Below, piece by piece: positions 5,347 through 7,725 of a stretch of DNA of 7,725 nt. The notes below the pieces were generated by a model. That model had not been told where the DNA came from, did no database searches, and saw only the letters and a list, made by a program, of their open reading frames with translations. This DNA is from Actinomycetes bacterium (lineage in GTDB: Bacteria > Actinomycetota > Actinomycetes > Actinomycetales > Cellulomonadaceae), in NCBI GenBank assembly GCA_023426865.1, contig JAEZBT010000056.1, forward strand, positions 1 to 7,725, read 5' to 3'. Position numbers and translations under genes: made by a program. Each line of letters begins with the position of its first letter. The first letter of the stretch is position 1.

Positions 5347-7725
<2,379 letters not shown>

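Overview
The window comes from a very high-GC bacterium, most likely an actinobacterium. Nearly every codon in the real genes ends in G or C, one gene appears to be leaderless, the terminators are hairpins without T-tracts, and a glgX(treX)-treY pair is present. A relative of Cellulomonas or another member of the Micrococcales would fit, but the sequence alone does not fix the genus.

The left part (about 1-3134) is a sulfide/persulfide-handling module. After the last codons of an unidentified gene (1-36) comes a control region with three GC-tract palindromes of the CsoR/CstR-operator type. A presumed operon follows: a sulfide:quinone oxidoreductase-like flavoprotein (265-1545), a TusE/DsrC-like sulfur-relay protein with only the penultimate cysteine (1585-1899), and a DsrE2-type sulfur carrier (1960-2478). 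Two strong hairpins (2496-2517 and 2526-2569) close the operon. A fourth and perfect palindrome, ATACCCCCGGGGGTAT, then lies in the promoter of a separate, apparently leaderless gene for an exported rhodanese lipoprotein (2682-3134).

The operon and the rhodanese gene share one promoter design: CCCTG, five variable bases, the operator, and a -10-like TA hexamer at the same offset. They therefore probably form one regulon of a persulfide- or copper-sensing CsoR-family repressor, whose gene is not in the window. A reasonable model is that the flavoprotein oxidises sulfide at the membrane, DsrE2 and the TusE-like protein carry cytoplasmic sulfane sulfur, and the rhodanese handles it outside the membrane. 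No Dsr sulfite reductase, Hdr-like complex, TusA or persulfide dioxygenase is present here.

The right part (3223-7725) is ordinary glycogen/trehalose metabolism. A glycogen debranching enzyme (GlgX/TreX) overlaps by 4 bp a maltooligosyltrehalose synthase (TreY) that runs off the window end. Nothing visible links it to the sulfur module. The main points of interest are the shared promoter-operator architecture, the minimal sulfur-relay gene set, and the RNA-like structures in the leader and after the operon.
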